Below are positions 62,911-64,000 of a stretch of 64,000 bases of DNA, piece after piece. Source of the stretch: Microbacterium hibisci (lineage in GTDB: Bacteria; Actinomycetota; Actinomycetes; Actinomycetales; Microbacteriaceae). Numbering within the stretch: position 1 is the stretch's first letter; each line of letters starts with the position of its first letter. The notes beneath the pieces were generated by a model. That model did not search any database. It saw only the letters and a program-made list of their open reading frames with translations, and was not told the DNA's origin. The DNA lies in contig NZ_JADIJC010000008.1 of the NCBI RefSeq assembly GCF_015278255.1, forward strand, positions 124,001 to 188,000. Direction: 5' to 3'. The translations under genes and the position numbers were made by a program.

Positions 62911-64000
62911 ATGTTCACGCACAGGAAGAAGGCCGCGGCCGGCGCCGTGGCCGGTGCCGCCGTGCTCGGCCTCGCACTCAGCGGCTGCGCCGGGTCTGCG
63001 CCCGCCGCTGCGCCGACCGCCACCTACGACCCCGATGAGAAGGTCACGCTCGACTTCGCCTTCTGGGGCAACGACGTCCGTGCCGAGCTGTACAACGAGG
63101 TGCTCGACGCGTTCCACGAGGAGTACCCCAACATCACCGTCAACACCTCGTTCCTCGGCTTCCCCGAGTACTGGGAGAAGCGCCAGACCGAGGCGGCCGG
63201 CGGCGGGCTCCCCGACGTGATGCAGACCGACATCAACTATCTGCGCCAGTACGCCGAGAACGGGCTGTTCCTCGACCTGACGCCGTACCTCGGCTCTCTC
63301 ATCGACACCGAGCCGCTCCCCGAGAACGTGCTGCAGATCGGGCAGCTCGACGGCGTCACCACCGGCATCACCATCTCTACGAACGCCTGGAGCATGTACC
63401 AGAACAACGTCCTGCTCGAGGAGGTCGGCGTCGAGCCCTTCGAAGAGGGCGACTGGCAGGACTACAACGACTGGATGGCCGACGTCACGGAGGCCGCGCA
63501 GGCGAAGGGCCTGCAGGTCTGGGGCGGCGGGGACTACACCGGGCGCATCCAGAGCTTCGAGATCCAGCAGCGGGCCAAGGGCAAGGACCTCTTCACCGAG
63601 GAGGGCGAGGTCAACTTCACCGAGGACGAGCTTCGCGAGTACTGGGAGTCGGGCCAGGAGCTGCGCGACGGCACCGTCACTCCCCAGCAGCGCCTCGAAG
63701 AGGTGATGCCGATGAGCGGTTTCGACGCCGCCCTGCAGACGAGCGAGATGACGTGGGACAGCTTCGGCGTGAGCTATCTCGCGAACCTGGGCGAGCCGTA
63801 CACCGAGCTGCAGATCACGGCGCCCCCGGTGACCGAGGATGGGGCGAAGGACCTGTACAAGAAGGCGGGAATGCTCCTCTCCGCATCCGCGGGCACCGAG
63901 CACCCCGAGGCCGCAGCGATCCTCATCGACTTCCTCGTGAACGACCCGGTGACCGGTGAGGTCTTCGGCACCAACCGCGGCTTCCCGGCATCCGAGACCG
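62911..64000 (+). CDS. Sugar ABC transporter solute-binding lipoprotein (partial)
   Basis: ATG 62911 is preferred over the adjacent 62908 because AAGGA then lies 5 nt away. The visible 363 residues begin with a signal peptide and lipobox LSGC, followed by a family-1 (MalE/UgpB-like) binding fold with TLDFAFWGNDV, LPDVMQTDINYLRQYAENGLFLDLTPYL and a C-terminal EVFGTNRGFPASET. The gene runs off the right edge. The LacI repressor upstream controls it. Confidence 0.93.
   Translation, partial: MFTHRKKAAAGAVAGAAVLGLALSGCAGSAPAAAPTATYDPDEKVTLDFAFWGNDVRAELYNEVLDAFHEEYPNITVNTSFLGFPEYWEKRQTEAAGGGLPDVMQTDINYLRQYAENGLFLDLTPYLGSLIDTEPLPENVLQIGQLDGVTTGITISTNAWSMYQNNVLLEEVGVEPFEEGDWQDYNDWMADVTEAAQAKGLQVWGGGDYTGRIQSFEIQQRAKGKDLFTEEGEVNFTEDELREYWESGQELRDGTVTPQQRLEEVMPMSGFDAALQTSEMTWDSFGVSYLANLGEPYTELQITAPPVTEDGAKDLYKKAGMLLSASAGTEHPEAAAILIDFLVNDPVTGEVFGTNRGFPASET

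Overview
The window is about 70% G+C with dense gene packing, GTG/TTG starts, many 4-bp start/stop overlaps, a DUF222/HNH protein of the 13E12 type and families typical of Actinomycetota. Everything fits a member of Microbacteriaceae, most likely Microbacterium or a close relative. This is inferred from content and style; no rRNA or tRNA is present to confirm it.

Layout. 1-3.9 kb: a Gfo/Idh/MocA oxidoreductase followed by small housekeeping-type genes (PPOX, YciI-like, GyrI-like) and a peptidoglycan-binding lipoprotein. 3.9-28.8 kb: a large catabolic island. It holds a secreted ThuA-like protein; two tandem pairs of IclR regulators; a four-gene operon of overlapping cistrons (QsuB-like 3-dehydroshikimate dehydratase, Dabb protein, quinate/shikimate dehydrogenase, TetR); a TRAP transporter split into dctP and dctQM; a Gfo/Idh oxidoreductase; a flavoprotein dehydrogenase; a type II dehydroquinase with two altered active-site residues; a secreted PQQ-type quinoprotein with a cupredoxin-like tail; and a four-gene operon encoding an acylating aldehyde dehydrogenase, a short citrate synthase/citryl-CoA lyase, a TPP-dependent lyase and a three-domain QsuB-like fusion. 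A 19-bp IclR-type dyad (consensus GTYTCRCCSARTGGRACAS) recurs beside seven promoters and once inside a regulator gene. In most cases it sits directly upstream of the -35 box, which ties the island into one predicted regulon. The enzymes point to uptake and oxidation of a cyclohexane-type polyhydroxy carboxylate related to quinate or shikimate. A second, TPP/CoA-dependent cleavage branch has no textbook counterpart that I recognise.

28.8-33 kb: a CorA-type transporter, a VOC protein and a TetR/MFS efflux pair. 33.0-40.7 kb: two arrays of a ~128-bp palindromic repeat flank a DeoR/LacI-hybrid regulator and a 1,804-residue secreted glycosidase of GH59-like architecture. Next to them are an IlvD/Edd-family dehydratase and a truncated SMP-30 lactonase remnant. 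42.7-50.4 kb: CPBP protease, a MocR/EamA/PaiB locus with interleaved divergent start codons, the DUF222/HNH protein, a second CorA and a toroid-fold protein. 50.5-56.2 kb: a cytoplasmic HtrA-like protease, then a minus-strand helR - membrane protein - lipoprotein cluster preceded by a palindrome resembling the rifamycin-associated element. 56.6-64 kb: a formylglycine-type sulfatase, the pantothenate genes panC-panB behind a DUF2520 protein, and a LacI repressor facing the first gene of a sugar ABC transporter that runs off the window.

I see no tRNA, rRNA, CRISPR array, prophage or insertion sequence. Most long opposite-strand open frames are high-GC shadows and are left out.
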